Shown: positions 1-8,577, counted from the stretch's first letter. The stretch: DNA of 64,000 nucleotides from Demequina phytophila (GCF_000971135.1 NZ_BBLW01000001.1:248001-312000), one strand, 5' to 3'. The notes: generated by a model from the letters alone, not told the origin. Program-made: numbers and translations.

Positions 1-1463
1 AGCTCGACCGCGGCGGCGATCCGCACCACGCGGCCGTCGCGCACCACCGCGACGCGGTCGCCCACGCGCAGCACCTCCTCGAGCTCCGCAGAGATGAACA
101 CCACCGACATCCCGTTGTCGGCGAGCTCGCCCACCAGGTTCTGGATCTCGACCTTGGCGCCCACGTCGATGCCGCGCGTGGGCTCGTCGAGCACCAGGAC
201 GCGCGGCGACAGGGCGAGCAGCCGCGCGAGCAGCACCTTCTGCTGGTTGCCGCCCGACAGCGTGCCGGCGGGACGGTCGAGGTCCGGCGGGCGGATGTCG
301 AGCGCCTCGACCCAGCTCGCGGCCAGCTCGCGGCGCCGCGCCGCCGGGATCTGACGGAGGACGCCGCGCTCGGACTGCAGCGCGAGGGTGATGTTGTCGA
401 GCACGGACAGCTCGGCGACGATCCCGTCCCGGCGCCGGTCCTCGGATGAGTAGACCACGCCGAGCGACATGGCCCGGCGGGGCGAGTCCAGGCGCACGGG
501 CCGGCTCTCGATGCGGATCACGCCGGACTCGAGGCGGTTCACCCCGGTGAGCGCGCGGGCGAGCGACGTGCGACCCGACCCGAGCAGCCCGGCGACCCCC
601 AGCACCTCGCCCTCCCCCAGGTCGACGTCGGCCTCCGTGATCCCCCGCGCCGAGGACACCCCGCGAGCACGCAGGACCACGGCCGCGTCGGGCTCGTCGT
701 CGGCGAGGCGGTCGCGCGACTTCAGCTCGGAGGCGCCGCGGCCGAGCATCTTCTGGACCAGGTCGATCCGCAGCAGCTCGCGCGTGAGGTACTCCCCCAC
801 GAGCTCGCCGTCGCGGAGGACCGTGACGCGGTCGCAGATCTCGTAGACCTGGTCCAGGAAGTGCGACACGAAGAGGATCGCGACACCGCGGGTCTTGAGC
901 TCCCGGATGATGCGGAACAGCTCCGCCACCTCATCGAGGTCGAGGCTCGAGGTGGGTTCGTCGAGCACCAGCACCCGGACGTCCGCGGAGATCGCGCGGG
1001 CGATCGCGACGAGCTGCTGGACCGCGAGCGAGTGCGTGCCGAGCGTGGACGCCGGGTCCAGGTCGAGCCCCAGGTCGAGCAGGATCTCGTGGGCGCGGGT
1101 GTTCATCGCGCGCGCGCTGATCACGCCGCCGCGGCGTGGCTCGCGCCCCAGGCAGATGTTCTCCGCGACCGACAGGTTGGGAAGGAGCTCGATCTCCTGG
1201 TAGACCGTGCCGATACCGGCCGCCTGTGCCGCGTGCGGGTCGCGGAACGTCACCGTCTCGCCGGCGAGCACGAGGACACCCTCGTCGAGCGCGAGCGCAC
1301 CCGTGATCGCCTTGATCAGCGTGGACTTGCCGGCACCGTTCTCGCCCATGAGCGAGTGCACCTCGCCTGGAAACAGCCGGAAGTCGACGTCACGCAGCGC
1401 CGCGTCGGCACCGAATCGCACCGTCGCGCCGGTGACCTCGAGCACAGGCCGCACCTCGTCCAC
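1..1463 (-). CDS. Sugar ABC transporter ATP-binding protein, second copy (partial)
   Basis: Two-domain ABC ATPase of the AraG/RbsA/YtfR type that would power import of a monosaccharide. The N-terminal half has a Walker A motif (GENGAGKST, about residues 40-48) and Walker B VLVLDEPTSSL. The C-terminal half has the signature LSGGNQQKVLLAR and Walker B VLVLDEPTRGIDVG. The degenerate C-terminal Walker A is normal for the family. About 487 codons are present, so only the last 15-25 residues lie outside the window. I took GTG at 1463 as the start; in-frame GTG codons at 1454 and 1445 are alternatives, and the last has the best ribosome-binding spacing (GAGG 8 nt upstream). The gene follows two permeases and a first ATPase of the same class, which is unusual. 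It may drive the same permeases under other conditions or belong to genes further left. Confidence 0.9.
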   Translation of the reverse strand, partial: MDEVRPVLEVTGATVRFGADAALRDVDFRLFPGEVHSLMGENGAGKSTLIKAITGALALDEGVLVLAGETVTFRDPHAAQAAGIGTVYQEIELLPNLSVAENICLGREPRRGGVISARAMNTRAHEILLDLGLDLDPASTLGTHSLAVQQLVAIARAISADVRVLVLDEPTSSLDLDEVAELFRIIRELKTRGVAILFVSHFLDQVYEICDRVTVLRDGELVGEYLTRELLRIDLVQKMLGRGASELKSRDRLADDEPDAAVVLRARGVSSARGITEADVDLGEGEVLGVAGLLGSGRTSLARALTGVNRLESGVIRIESRPVRLDSPRRAMSLGVVYSSEDRRRDGIVAELSVLDNITLALQSERGVLRQIPAARRRELAASWVEALDIRPPDLDRPAGTLSGGNQQKVLLARLLALSPRVLVLDEPTRGIDVGAKVEIQNLVGELADNGMSVVFISAELEEVLRVGDRVAVVRDGRVVRIAAAVE

Positions 1464-1495
1464 GCGCCCATTATCGGGGCGAGGACGAGGTGCGG
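1449..1495 (-). promoter_or_regulatory. 13-bp inverted repeat over the start region of the second ATPase
   Basis: CCGCACCTCGTCC (1449-1461) and GGACGAGGTGCGG (1483-1495) are perfect reverse complements with a 21-nt loop. In the minus-strand mRNA the downstream arm contains the GAGG that would serve the GTG at 1445, so folding could hide the ribosome-binding site. It could instead be a weak intercistronic terminator after the permease gene. The structure is seen; either function is inferred. Confidence 0.6.
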
Positions 1496-1518
1496 CGGTC
1501 GACGCGGCTGGCAGACCG

Positions 1519-2553
1519 CTAACGACGACCCTCGGCGCGGGCCACGATCGCGCGCTGGACCACGATGAACAGCAGCAGGAGCGCGCCCACGATGATCTGC
1601 ATCCACGCCTGCTCGGCGCCCATGAAGTTGATGATCGTCTTGATGGTGCCGTACACGAACACGCCGATCATCGACCCGAGCACGTAGCCGCGCCCACCCG
1701 TCAGCAGCGTTCCGCCGATGACCACAGCGGCGATCGCGTCGAGCTCCGTGCCGATCCCGTTGCGGGGGTACGAGGAGTTGGCGTACGCGGTCAGCAGCAG
1801 CCCCGCGAGGCCCGCGCACGTGCCCGAGATCACGTAGGCGCCCACCTTCGCGCGTCCCACCTTGAGACCCATGAGGCGCGCCGACTGCTCGGACCCGCCG
1901 ATCGCGTAGATGGTCCGGCCGAACCGGGTGAGGTGCAGCACGAACGCCGCGATCGCCACCGTCGCCAGCGCGATGATCCCGGTCGGTGTGACGACCCAGT
2001 CGCCCAGCTTCCAGCGGGTGGACTGCAGCCACAGCACGGCCGGGTCCTCGACCTTGATCGAGTTCAGGCTCACGATGAACGCGAGCCCTCGACCCAGGAA
2101 CAGGCCGGCGAGCGAGGCGATGAACGGTTGCACCCCGAAGTACTGCACGAGTATTCCGATGAACAGGCCGATCGCGGCGCCTCCGAGCAGCATCGCGGGG
2201 ATGGCGATCGCGACCGGCAGCCCGTCCGCGAGCAGCTTCGCGCCGAGCATGCCGGTGAAGGCCATCACCGAGCCGACCGAGAGATCGATGCCTCCCGTGA
2301 GGATGACGAAGGTCATGCCGACCGCGAGCACCAGCAGGTACGCGTTGTTGATGAGCAGGTTGGAGATGGTGAGCGGCTTGATGAAATCGCCGCGCAGGAA
2401 CGCCTCCGCACCGATGAACAGCAGGACCAGGATGAGCGCCGCGGCGAAGGTCGGCATCATCCCGCCGTGACGGCTCAGGAAGGTCTGCACCCTCGAGGAG
2501 GCGCGGTCCGCGCGGCCACCCGCGCGTGCCGTCGTCGTGGTCATCGCGGCCAT
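1519..2553 (-). CDS. Sugar ABC transporter permease (YjfF/RbsC family)
   Basis: Integral membrane permease of the BPD_transp_2 family that imports a sugar across the cytoplasmic membrane with its partner permease. After a basic N-terminus it has 8-10 hydrophobic segments and the family motifs GGIDLSVGSVMAFTG and GGTLLTGGRGYVLGS. Start ATG 2553 is preferred because GGAGG lies 7 nt upstream; a GTG at 2556 is an alternative. The ATG overlaps the stop of the upstream permease gene by one base (TGATG), so translation is probably coupled. It is the fourth gene of the binding protein-ATPase-permease-permease operon. The arrangement matches ytfQ-ytfR-ytfT-yjfF of E. coli, a galactofuranose importer, but the substrate here is not proven. 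Confidence 0.92.
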   Translation of the reverse strand: MAAMTTTTARAGGRADRASSRVQTFLSRHGGMMPTFAAALILVLLFIGAEAFLRGDFIKPLTISNLLINNAYLLVLAVGMTFVILTGGIDLSVGSVMAFTGMLGAKLLADGLPVAIAIPAMLLGGAAIGLFIGILVQYFGVQPFIASLAGLFLGRGLAFIVSLNSIKVEDPAVLWLQSTRWKLGDWVVTPTGIIALATVAIAAFVLHLTRFGRTIYAIGGSEQSARLMGLKVGRAKVGAYVISGTCAGLAGLLLTAYANSSYPRNGIGTELDAIAAVVIGGTLLTGGRGYVLGSMIGVFVYGTIKTIINFMGAEQAWMQIIVGALLLLFIVVQRAIVARAEGRR

Positions 2554-3602
2554 CACGCCACCTCCGCCTTCTCACGGTCCTGGACGCCGGCGCCTCGGGG
2601 GCGCAGCCGTCCGCTCAGATTGGCCAGCCCGCTACGCATGCGCGGCGACTGGAGCACCACCACGACCGCCACGACGAAGCCGAAGAACACGGGGCTCTGC
2701 GCGGACGGGATCCCGAGGAACAGCACGGTCGAGTCCAGGGTCTGGATGATGAAGACGCCGACGACCGTGCCGGCGATCGAGAACTTGCCTCCATTGAGCG
2801 ACGTCCCGCCGAGCACCACGGCGAGGATCGCGTAGAGCTCGATGAACACACCCGCGTTGTTCGCGTCGGCCGCGCTCGTGCGCGAGGCGTAGATGAGGCC
2901 GGCCACGCCTGCGAGGGCTCCGCTCACCATGTACGCGCCCCAGATGATGCCCCGTGAGCGCACCCCGGCGAGCCTGCTCGCCTCGGGATTGATGCCCACC
3001 GCCTCGGTGAGCACCCCGAGGGCCGTCCGTCGCTCGATGACACCGATGACGATGATGGCGGCCACGGCGATGAAGAACGCCACCGGCAGCGCCACCATGT
3101 ACCCGCTCGACATCCACTTGAAGGGCGCCGAGTTGACGGTCGTGATCTTGCCGCCCGTGATGAGCAGGGCCGCGCCGCGGCCGGCGAGCATGAGCACCAG
3201 GGTCGCGACGATGGGCTGGATCCCCAGCACCGTGACGAGGAATCCGTTCCACATCCCGAGGATCAGCGCGACGAGCACCGCGACGAGCACCGCGATCAGC
3301 ACGGTCGCGAGCGCGTCGGGGTCGCCCGAGCCGTCGATGATGGTGAGCGCGACGGCACCGGAGACCGCCATGATCGCGCCCACCGACAGGTCGATGCCAC
3401 GGGTCGCGATCACGATGGTCATGCCGAGCGCCACCAGCATGAGCGGGGCGCTGTCCCGCAGGATGGTGATGAGCGCGCCGTACAGCTCGCCGTCGCGCAT
3501 CGTGATCGTGATGAACTGCGGCCTCGCGATCGCGTTGATCGCGATGAGCGTGAGCAGCGAGACGATCGGCCAGAAGAGCCGATGCTTGTAGACGGCGGTC
3601 AT
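2553..3602 (-). CDS. Sugar ABC transporter permease (YtfT/RbsC family)
   Basis: 349-residue membrane permease of the BPD_transp_2 family, partner of the permease that follows it. The N-terminus MTAVYKHRLFWPIVSL enters the first membrane span at once. Family motifs are visible at ATRGIDLSVGAIMAVSGA and GGTSLNGGKFSIAG. The start overlaps the ATPase stop by 4 bp, and the stop overlaps the next start, so the three genes are one translationally coupled unit. The extra C-terminal tail (LSGRLRPRGAGVQDREKAEVA) is charged and probably cytoplasmic. It forms a heteromeric channel with the second permease. Sugar class is inferred from family, not from a ligand-specific residue. Confidence 0.92.
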   Translation of the reverse strand: MTAVYKHRLFWPIVSLLTLIAINAIARPQFITITMRDGELYGALITILRDSAPLMLVALGMTIVIATRGIDLSVGAIMAVSGAVALTIIDGSGDPDALATVLIAVLVAVLVALILGMWNGFLVTVLGIQPIVATLVLMLAGRGAALLITGGKITTVNSAPFKWMSSGYMVALPVAFFIAVAAIIVIGVIERRTALGVLTEAVGINPEASRLAGVRSRGIIWGAYMVSGALAGVAGLIYASRTSAADANNAGVFIELYAILAVVLGGTSLNGGKFSIAGTVVGVFIIQTLDSTVLFLGIPSAQSPVFFGFVVAVVVVLQSPRMRSGLANLSGRLRPRGAGVQDREKAEVA

Positions 3603-5134
3603 GCCGCGCTCCCCTCACCTGCGTTGGCGATGTAGTCGATCAGGCCGTCGAGGTCGGTGGTGGACGCCTCGAGCTCTCCGATCTTCTTGCGATCCCTGAG
3701 TACCACGACCCGCTGCGCCATGCGCAGCACCTCCTCGAGCTCCGACGAGATGAAGATCACGGCCAGCCCCTGGGCCGAGAGCTCGGCGACCTTGCGCTGG
3801 ATGTCCGCCTTCGCGCCGACGTCGATGCCGCGCGTGGGCTCGTCGAGCACCAGGAGCTCGGGAGCCGTGGCGAGCCATCGCGCCAACAGCACCTTCTGCT
3901 GGTTGCCGCCGGACAGGTTCCCGACGAGCGCGTGGGGGTTCGCGGGCCGCACGCCGAGCGCGTCGATGTACTCCTGCACCACCGCGTCCTGATCCTTCTT
4001 GGGGATCTTGCGCAGCCATCCCTGACGGGCCTGCATCCCCAGGACGATGTTCTCCGCGACGGTGAGGTCCGCGACCACCCCCTCCTCGCGACGGTTCTCC
4101 GAGGACAGCGAGATGCGGTGGTCGATCGCGTGTCGCGGCTGGTGCAGGCGCACGTGCTCGCCGTGCACCTCCACCGTGCCCTCATCGGCGCGGTCCGCGC
4201 CGTACAGCAGCCGGACGAGCTCGGTGCGCCCCGACCCTAGGAGACCCGCGATCCCCACGACCTCGCCCTCGTACACCTCGAGATCCGCGGGCTCCAGCAC
4301 GCCGCGCCTGCCCAACCCGGTGGCCTTCACCACGGGGGTGCCGGAGCGGTCGATGTCGCGGTGGGAGGACGATGCGATGGCGGCGAGGTCCGCGAGCTCT
4401 CGGCCGATCATCTTGGTGACGAGCGCGTCGCGCGGAAGCTCCGCGACCGGATACTCGCCCACCAGGGCGCCGTTGCGCAGCACGGTGATGCGGTCAGAGA
4501 TCTCGTAGACCTGGTCGAGGAAGTGCGACACGAACAGGATCGCGACGCCCTTGTCGCGCAGGTCACGCATGATGCCGAACAGCTGCTCGACCTCGCCCCG
4601 GTCGAGGCTCGACGTGGGCTCGTCGAGGATGAGCACCTTCGCGTCGAGCACCATCGCGCGGCTGATCGCGACCAGCTGCTGGATGGCGATCGAGTGGTGC
4701 GCCAGCATCGAGCGCGTGTCGAGCTCGAGACCCAGGCTGGCGAGGTGGCGCGCCGCCTCCGCGTGCGTGGCCCTCCAGTCGATGCCGGTGCCGCGCCGGG
4801 GCTCGTGCCCGAGCATGATGTTCTCGCCGACGGTGAGATTGGTGCAGAGGTTGACCTCCTGGTACACCGTCGAGATGCCGGCGTCCTGCGCATCGGATGC
4901 GGTGGAGAAGGTCTGCCGCTCGCCCGCGATGGAGATCGATCCCGAGTCGATCCCGTACACGCCGGTGAGGGCCTTGATGAGGGTCGACTTCCCGGCGCCG
5001 TTCTCGCCCATGAGCGAGTGGACCTCGCCGGGGCGCAGCGTGAAGTCGACGTCGTCCAGGGCGAGCACGCCGGGGAACCGGATGGTGATCCCCCGCATCT
5101 CGACGATCGGTGGGACCTCGGTGTCCGCATTCAT
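3599..5134 (-). CDS. Sugar ABC transporter ATP-binding protein (YtfR/RbsA type)
   Basis: 511-residue double ABC ATPase that energises the two permeases downstream. The first domain has Walker A GENGAGKST (about residues 43-51), Q-loop TVYQEVNLC and Walker B VLILDEPTSSL. The second has LSGGNQQKVLLARWLA and LLVLDEPTRGIDVG. Length and order are typical. It overlaps the downstream permease by 4 bp, and 103 bp containing a strong hairpin separate it from the binding-protein gene. It is clearly related to the second ATPase at 1-1463 of the same operon. The two differ in the helical regions that contact permeases, so they are not a recent duplication. Confidence 0.93.
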   Translation of the reverse strand: MNADTEVPPIVEMRGITIRFPGVLALDDVDFTLRPGEVHSLMGENGAGKSTLIKALTGVYGIDSGSISIAGERQTFSTASDAQDAGISTVYQEVNLCTNLTVGENIMLGHEPRRGTGIDWRATHAEAARHLASLGLELDTRSMLAHHSIAIQQLVAISRAMVLDAKVLILDEPTSSLDRGEVEQLFGIMRDLRDKGVAILFVSHFLDQVYEISDRITVLRNGALVGEYPVAELPRDALVTKMIGRELADLAAIASSSHRDIDRSGTPVVKATGLGRRGVLEPADLEVYEGEVVGIAGLLGSGRTELVRLLYGADRADEGTVEVHGEHVRLHQPRHAIDHRISLSSENRREEGVVADLTVAENIVLGMQARQGWLRKIPKKDQDAVVQEYIDALGVRPANPHALVGNLSGGNQQKVLLARWLATAPELLVLDEPTRGIDVGAKADIQRKVAELSAQGLAVIFISSELEEVLRMAQRVVVLRDRKKIGELEASTTDLDGLIDYIANAGEGSAA

Positions 5135-5166
5135 GAAGGTGCAGCTTTCTGCTCGGTGCCGCGGGA

Positions 5167-5202
5167 CCCTGCGGGGGCCGGCCTGAGCCGACCCCCGCAG
5201 GG
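5167..5202 (-). terminator. Intra-operon attenuator hairpin after the binding-protein gene
   Basis: Perfect 11-bp inverted repeat, CCCTGCGGGGG (5167-5177) and CCCCCGCAGGG (5192-5202), with a 14-nt loop that can extend the stem. It sits between the binding-protein gene and the ATPase gene, where such hairpins usually protect the abundant binding-protein mRNA or cut transcription into the rest of the operon. There is no U-tract, as is usual in this GC-rich DNA. Confidence 0.75.
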
Positions 5203-5237
5203 GTGCCCGCGCCTACAAGGTCATGATCCGGGCGGGA

Positions 5238-6242
5238 TCAGTACTTGCGGTCCGGCAGCGCCGCCTCGGCCGCGGCCTGGTCGAACGCCAGGTCCTCGAC
5301 GTACTGCACCGGCTCGACCTCGTCGCCGTTGACCACGCCGGTCACGGCGGCGGCGACCAGCTCACCGAGCAGCGGGTTGCACTCGACGATGTAGTTGATC
5401 TTGCCGTCGACGAGCGCCTGCATGCCGTCGTGGACCGCGTCGATCGAGATGATCTTCACGTCCTCGCCCGGCACCGCTCCGGCCGCCTCGATCGCCTCGA
5501 TCGCGCCCAGCGCCATGTCGTCGTTGTGCGCGTAGACCAGGTCGATGTTGTCGATGCCGTAGTTCTGGATGAAGCCCTCCATGACGGACTTGCCGCCGTC
5601 ACGGGTGAAGTCGCCGGTCTGCGAGTCGACCTTCTCGATCATGGTGCCCTCGATCGCGGCGTCGAAGCCCGTCGCGCGGTCGTTCGCCGGAGCCGAGCCC
5701 GTGGTGCCCTCGAGCACCACCATCTTGGTCTCGGTGTCGCCGAACTCGGCGGCGGCCCACTCGCCGGCCTTCGTCCCCTCGGCCTCGAAGTCGAGGCCGA
5801 TCCAGGCGTTGTACAGGTCAGCCGACGCGGAGACCGTGCGGTCCTCGAGGATCACCGGGATGCCGGCGTCCGCGGCCTCCTGGAGCACGTCGTCCCAGCC
5901 GTCCTCGACGATCGGCGCGATGACGATCGCGTCGACGCCCTGGTTGATGAAGTCACGCACCGCGGCGATCTGCGCCGCCGTGTCGTTGTCCGCCGCGTTG
6001 AAGATCAGCTCGAAGCCGTTGGCCTCGGAGAACGCCTCCTTCATCGAGTCGGTGTTGGCCGAGCGCCAGCCCGACTCGGAACCGGTCTGCGCGAAGCCGA
6101 CGACGATGGTGTCGCCGCCGCCACCGCCGTCCCCGCCGGCCGCGGAGCCGCTTGCTCCGGGCTCCGGGTCCGACGAGCACGCCGTCAGCGCCATGGCCGC
6201 GGCGCCCGCGAGCGCGATGGTGGAAATGAAACGCTTCTTCAT
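5238..6242 (-). CDS. Sugar ABC transporter substrate-binding lipoprotein (YtfQ-like)
   Basis: 334-residue periplasmic-binding-protein-like lipoprotein of the type 1 (LacI/RbsB-like) sugar-binding fold. The signal peptide ends in the lipobox LTAC with the lipidated Cys at about residue 22, followed by an acidic/Ser/Gly linker. The mature part begins DTIVVGFAQTGSESGWRSAN, as in YtfQ-like galactofuranose-binding proteins, where the GWR segment lies in the ligand cleft. It should be anchored outside the membrane and pass its sugar to the two permeases. It is the first gene of the operon; LacI-type operators lie 90-220 bp upstream. Substrate is inferred from family only. Confidence 0.92.
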   Translation of the reverse strand: MKKRFISTIALAGAAAMALTACSSDPEPGASGSAAGGDGGGGGDTIVVGFAQTGSESGWRSANTDSMKEAFSEANGFELIFNAADNDTAAQIAAVRDFINQGVDAIVIAPIVEDGWDDVLQEAADAGIPVILEDRTVSASADLYNAWIGLDFEAEGTKAGEWAAAEFGDTETKMVVLEGTTGSAPANDRATGFDAAIEGTMIEKVDSQTGDFTRDGGKSVMEGFIQNYGIDNIDLVYAHNDDMALGAIEAIEAAGAVPGEDVKIISIDAVHDGMQALVDGKINYIVECNPLLGELVAAAVTGVVNGDEVEPVQYVEDLAFDQAAAEAALPDRKY

Positions 6243-6330
6243 TGTCAGAACCTCCCTGTTCTGGCCCGGCGTCCTTGCCGGTAGTCGAGCGCGATGCCCC
6301 CGGCGTCCACCGAGGACCCCGTGTCTCGGA

Positions 6331-6359
6331 TATTAGCGCTCACAATGTGAGCCCTCACA
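6331..6359. promoter_or_regulatory. Tandem LacI-family operators upstream of the sugar operon
   Basis: TGTGAGCCCTCACA (6346-6359) is a near-perfect palindrome of the LacI/GalR type (ideal TGTGAGCGCTCACA). It abuts a second site, TATTAGCGCTCACA (6331-6344), whose right 10 bp match the same ideal. A TAATAT box lies on the minus strand inside the second site, so binding would block the promoter of the substrate-binding-protein gene. No LacI regulator gene is in the window. The rest of 6243-6540 holds no gene, only this control region and the site at 6446. Confidence 0.75.
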
Positions 6360-6445
6360 AGAGGCAATCGGTCACGTTTCGATAACGGAGCGAACGGGGT
6401 GAACGCGCTCTCGCCGCGGATGCGCCACCATGGGCGCGCGGCGAA

Positions 6446-6459
6446 TGTGAGTGCTCACT
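6446..6459. promoter_or_regulatory. Third LacI-family operator, 100 bp from the main site
   Basis: TGTGAGTGCTCACT repeats the palindrome at 6346-6359 exactly 100 bp further upstream of the sugar operon. Paired operators at such a distance are the classical arrangement for repression by DNA looping. The site also lies 82 bp beyond the 3' end of the adjacent ABC-2 permease gene. Confidence 0.6.
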
Positions 6460-6540
6460 CGTGGAGCGCCTGCGCGGCAGGGCCCGCGCGTCGTCTGGGG
6501 GGACGATGCGCGGGCCCGACCTTCGTACGGACGCGGCGGC

Positions 6541-7296
6541 TCAGCCGCGGACCGGCGTGCGACGCATCACCAGGAATCCCAACGCGGCGAGCACGGCGCT
6601 CGCCGGGAGGGTCCACGCCATGATCACGGCGATCGGGCTCTCGGTGAAGAACGCGGCCGCCGCGCTCGCGCCCGAGCCCACGAGCCACCACACCAGCAGG
6701 ACGCCGAGCAGGAGCAGCCCCGCGAAGAAGGCGTACAGCCCGGTCGCGCGCCACCGCACGAACATCGCACCGACGAGCGTGCCCGCCGCGATGAACAGCA
6801 GGTACAGCGCGAAGAAGTGGAAGCCGACCACGGCGAGCGGCTGGTTGTAGAGGTACGCCGGAGCGTAGAAGCTGCCGTCGAGGCCCCAGCCGTCCGTCGC
6901 GCGCTCGATCCCGGCGAGGACGGCGAGTCCTGCGCCGTAGACCACCGCCATGATGCCGAAGAACGCGAGCGTGCCCAGATAGTAGTCGCGGCGGGTGGAC
7001 GCGAAGCCCAGCGCGAAGCGGAAGGTCGCGTTCATCGCCTGGATCGCGATCACCATCATGTAGATGACAAGCCAGCTCACCCCGCCCGCGTAGCGGAACG
7101 CGTCCGCCTCGAGGCTCGGACCGGCGTAGTGGGCGATGATCGCCCAGATCGACCAGGTGAGCGCGTGGACCCCGAACAGCACCAGCCACGGGGTGATGAC
7201 CGTGGGCCACGGGTTCGCGAACTGCAGGCGGGCGACGTTCCACACGCGCCGGCCGGCGGGGATGAGCGCCGCGGACGCGGCGGGGACGGCGGTCAT
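6541..7296 (-). CDS. ABC-2 type transporter permease (YtrC-like)
   Basis: 251-residue membrane protein with six predicted spans, first hydrophobic stretch near residue 30. It is the membrane partner of the ATPase encoded just upstream. Start ATG 7296 has GGAGG 7 nt upstream and overlaps the ATPase stop (ATGA). Longer upstream frames lack hydrophobic content. The GntR-ATPase-permease order resembles the Bacillus ytr system, which responds to cell-wall antibiotics. The substrate cannot be read from the sequence. The C-terminus ends in MRRTPVRG after the last span. Confidence 0.85.
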   Translation of the reverse strand: MTAVPAASAALIPAGRRVWNVARLQFANPWPTVITPWLVLFGVHALTWSIWAIIAHYAGPSLEADAFRYAGGVSWLVIYMMVIAIQAMNATFRFALGFASTRRDYYLGTLAFFGIMAVVYGAGLAVLAGIERATDGWGLDGSFYAPAYLYNQPLAVVGFHFFALYLLFIAAGTLVGAMFVRWRATGLYAFFAGLLLLGVLLVWWLVGSGASAAAAFFTESPIAVIMAWTLPASAVLAALGFLVMRRTPVRG

Positions 7297-8180
7297 GAGG
7301 CGACCTCCTCGGGGGCGGGGGCGCCGGTGCGGCGCACGATCAGCTGCTGCAGGGACACGGGGGTGACCTCGAGGCCGGACTGTGCGGCGCGCGCCCGGTC
7401 CTCCTCGCTCAGCCCCGCGACGGTCACCGAGGCGATGCCGGCGATCCACTCGCGGCCGAGGACCTCGCGTCCCGCCACGAACGCGGCGATGTCCGCGGAG
7501 CGGCCCACGAGCGTCGCTGCCGCGCTCCGCAGCTCCTCGGTCGCGGCGTCGATCTCGAGCCGGCCGCGGTGGACCACGAGGACGTGATCGAGCAGGTCCG
7601 CGACCTCGTCGATGAGGTGGGTGGACAGGAGGATGGTGCGCGGGTGACGCGCGTAGTCCTCGAGCAGCCGGTCGTAGAAGACGTGGCGCGCGACGGCGTC
7701 GAGGCCCGCGTAGGGCTCGTCGAGCAGCGTGAGCTCCGCGCGCGAGGCGATCCCGACGATGGCGCCGAGCGCGGAGCGCTGGCCGCGCGACATCTTCTTC
7801 ACCATGCGGTTGACGGGCAGGTCGAAGTCCGCGACGAGACGCTCGGCGAGCGCACGGTCGTAGTGAGGGAAGAAGTGGGGCGCGGTGGCGAGCACATGCT
7901 TCGCCCGGTACGCGTCCGGGTAGCTCTGCGACTCCTTGATGAAGCAGGTGCGCGTGAGCACCCGCGCGTTCTCGACGGGGTCCTCCCCCATCACCCGCAC
8001 GGTCCCTGCCGTCGGGAAGTCCTGTCCCATGACGAGGTTCATCAGCGTCGACTTGCCCGCGCCGTTGCGTCCGAGCAGCCCGCAGATGGACCCCTCCTCG
8101 ACGGCGAAGCCGATGCCGTCGACGGCGCGCACGTCGCCGAACGTCCGCTGGAGGCCATCGGCCTCGATGATGGCGGTCAC
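7293..8180 (-). CDS. ABC transporter ATP-binding protein (YtrB-like)
   Basis: 295-residue ATPase with Walker A GRNGAGKST, signature MSRGQRSALG (a variant in place of LSGGQ, common in this subfamily), Walker B LTLLDEPYAGLDAV and switch His in LSTHLIDE. The C-terminal about 80 residues form the extra domain typical of exporters. GTG start 8180 overlaps the GntR gene stop by 4 bp, and its own stop overlaps the permease start, so the three-gene operon is tightly coupled. It probably powers an exporter or a peptide-sensing module. Confidence 0.9.
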   Translation of the reverse strand: MTAIIEADGLQRTFGDVRAVDGIGFAVEEGSICGLLGRNGAGKSTLMNLVMGQDFPTAGTVRVMGEDPVENARVLTRTCFIKESQSYPDAYRAKHVLATAPHFFPHYDRALAERLVADFDLPVNRMVKKMSRGQRSALGAIVGIASRAELTLLDEPYAGLDAVARHVFYDRLLEDYARHPRTILLSTHLIDEVADLLDHVLVVHRGRLEIDAATEELRSAAATLVGRSADIAAFVAGREVLGREWIAGIASVTVAGLSEEDRARAAQSGLEVTPVSLQQLIVRRTGAPAPEEVAS

Positions 8181-8533
8181 TGGCCCGCCTCCTTCCTGAT
8201 CATCTCCACGAGCCGGTCGACGCCGACCCCGAGCGCGGCCGCGCGGTCGACCAGCGGCCTCACGTGCTGGTCGCGGAACGTCTCGCGCCGCTCCGCGAGC
8301 AGCCGCTCCCGCGCCCCTTCCGATACGAACATCCCGATCCCCCGTCGCTTCTCGAGCATCCCGGCATCCACGAGGCGGTTCACGCCCTTGAGCGCGGTCG
8401 CCGGGTTGATGCGGTGGAACGCGGCGAGCTCGTTGATCGACGGCACCTGGGACCCCTCCGGCAGCGAGCCGTCGAGGATCCTCGCCTCGAGCTGCTCCGC
8501 GATCTGCTGGAAGATCGGCCGACCGTCGTCCAC
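8177..8533 (-). CDS. GntR family regulator, short YtrA type
   Basis: Transcription repressor of about 118 residues with an N-terminal winged helix (PIFQQIAEQLEARILDG... SINELAAFHRINPATALKGVNRLVDAGML) and a short C-terminal helical tail, as in YtrA. GTG 8533 is preferred because GAGG lies 7 nt upstream; the GTG at 8539 would abut the GAGGG. It leads the operon with the ABC ATPase and permease genes. A 26-bp palindrome 19 bp upstream of the start is the obvious binding site, so it likely represses its own operon until an effector such as a wall-active compound is sensed. Confidence 0.9.
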   Translation of the reverse strand: MDDGRPIFQQIAEQLEARILDGSLPEGSQVPSINELAAFHRINPATALKGVNRLVDAGMLEKRRGIGMFVSEGARERLLAERRETFRDQHVRPLVDRAAALGVGVDRLVEMIRKEAGQ

Positions 8534-8551
8534 GTGCACCCCTCGGTTCCC

Positions 8552-8577
8552 TGGTTAGTTACTTCACCAACTAACCA
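8552..8577. promoter_or_regulatory. GntR/YtrA-type operator
   Basis: Perfect 9-bp inverted repeat, TGGTTAGTT (8552-8560) and AACTAACCA (8569-8577), separated by 8 bp. It lies directly upstream of the GntR gene in an AT-richer patch, on the promoter of that operon. GTT-N-AAC symmetry is typical of GntR-family sites. It is well placed for autoregulation. Confidence 0.8.
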
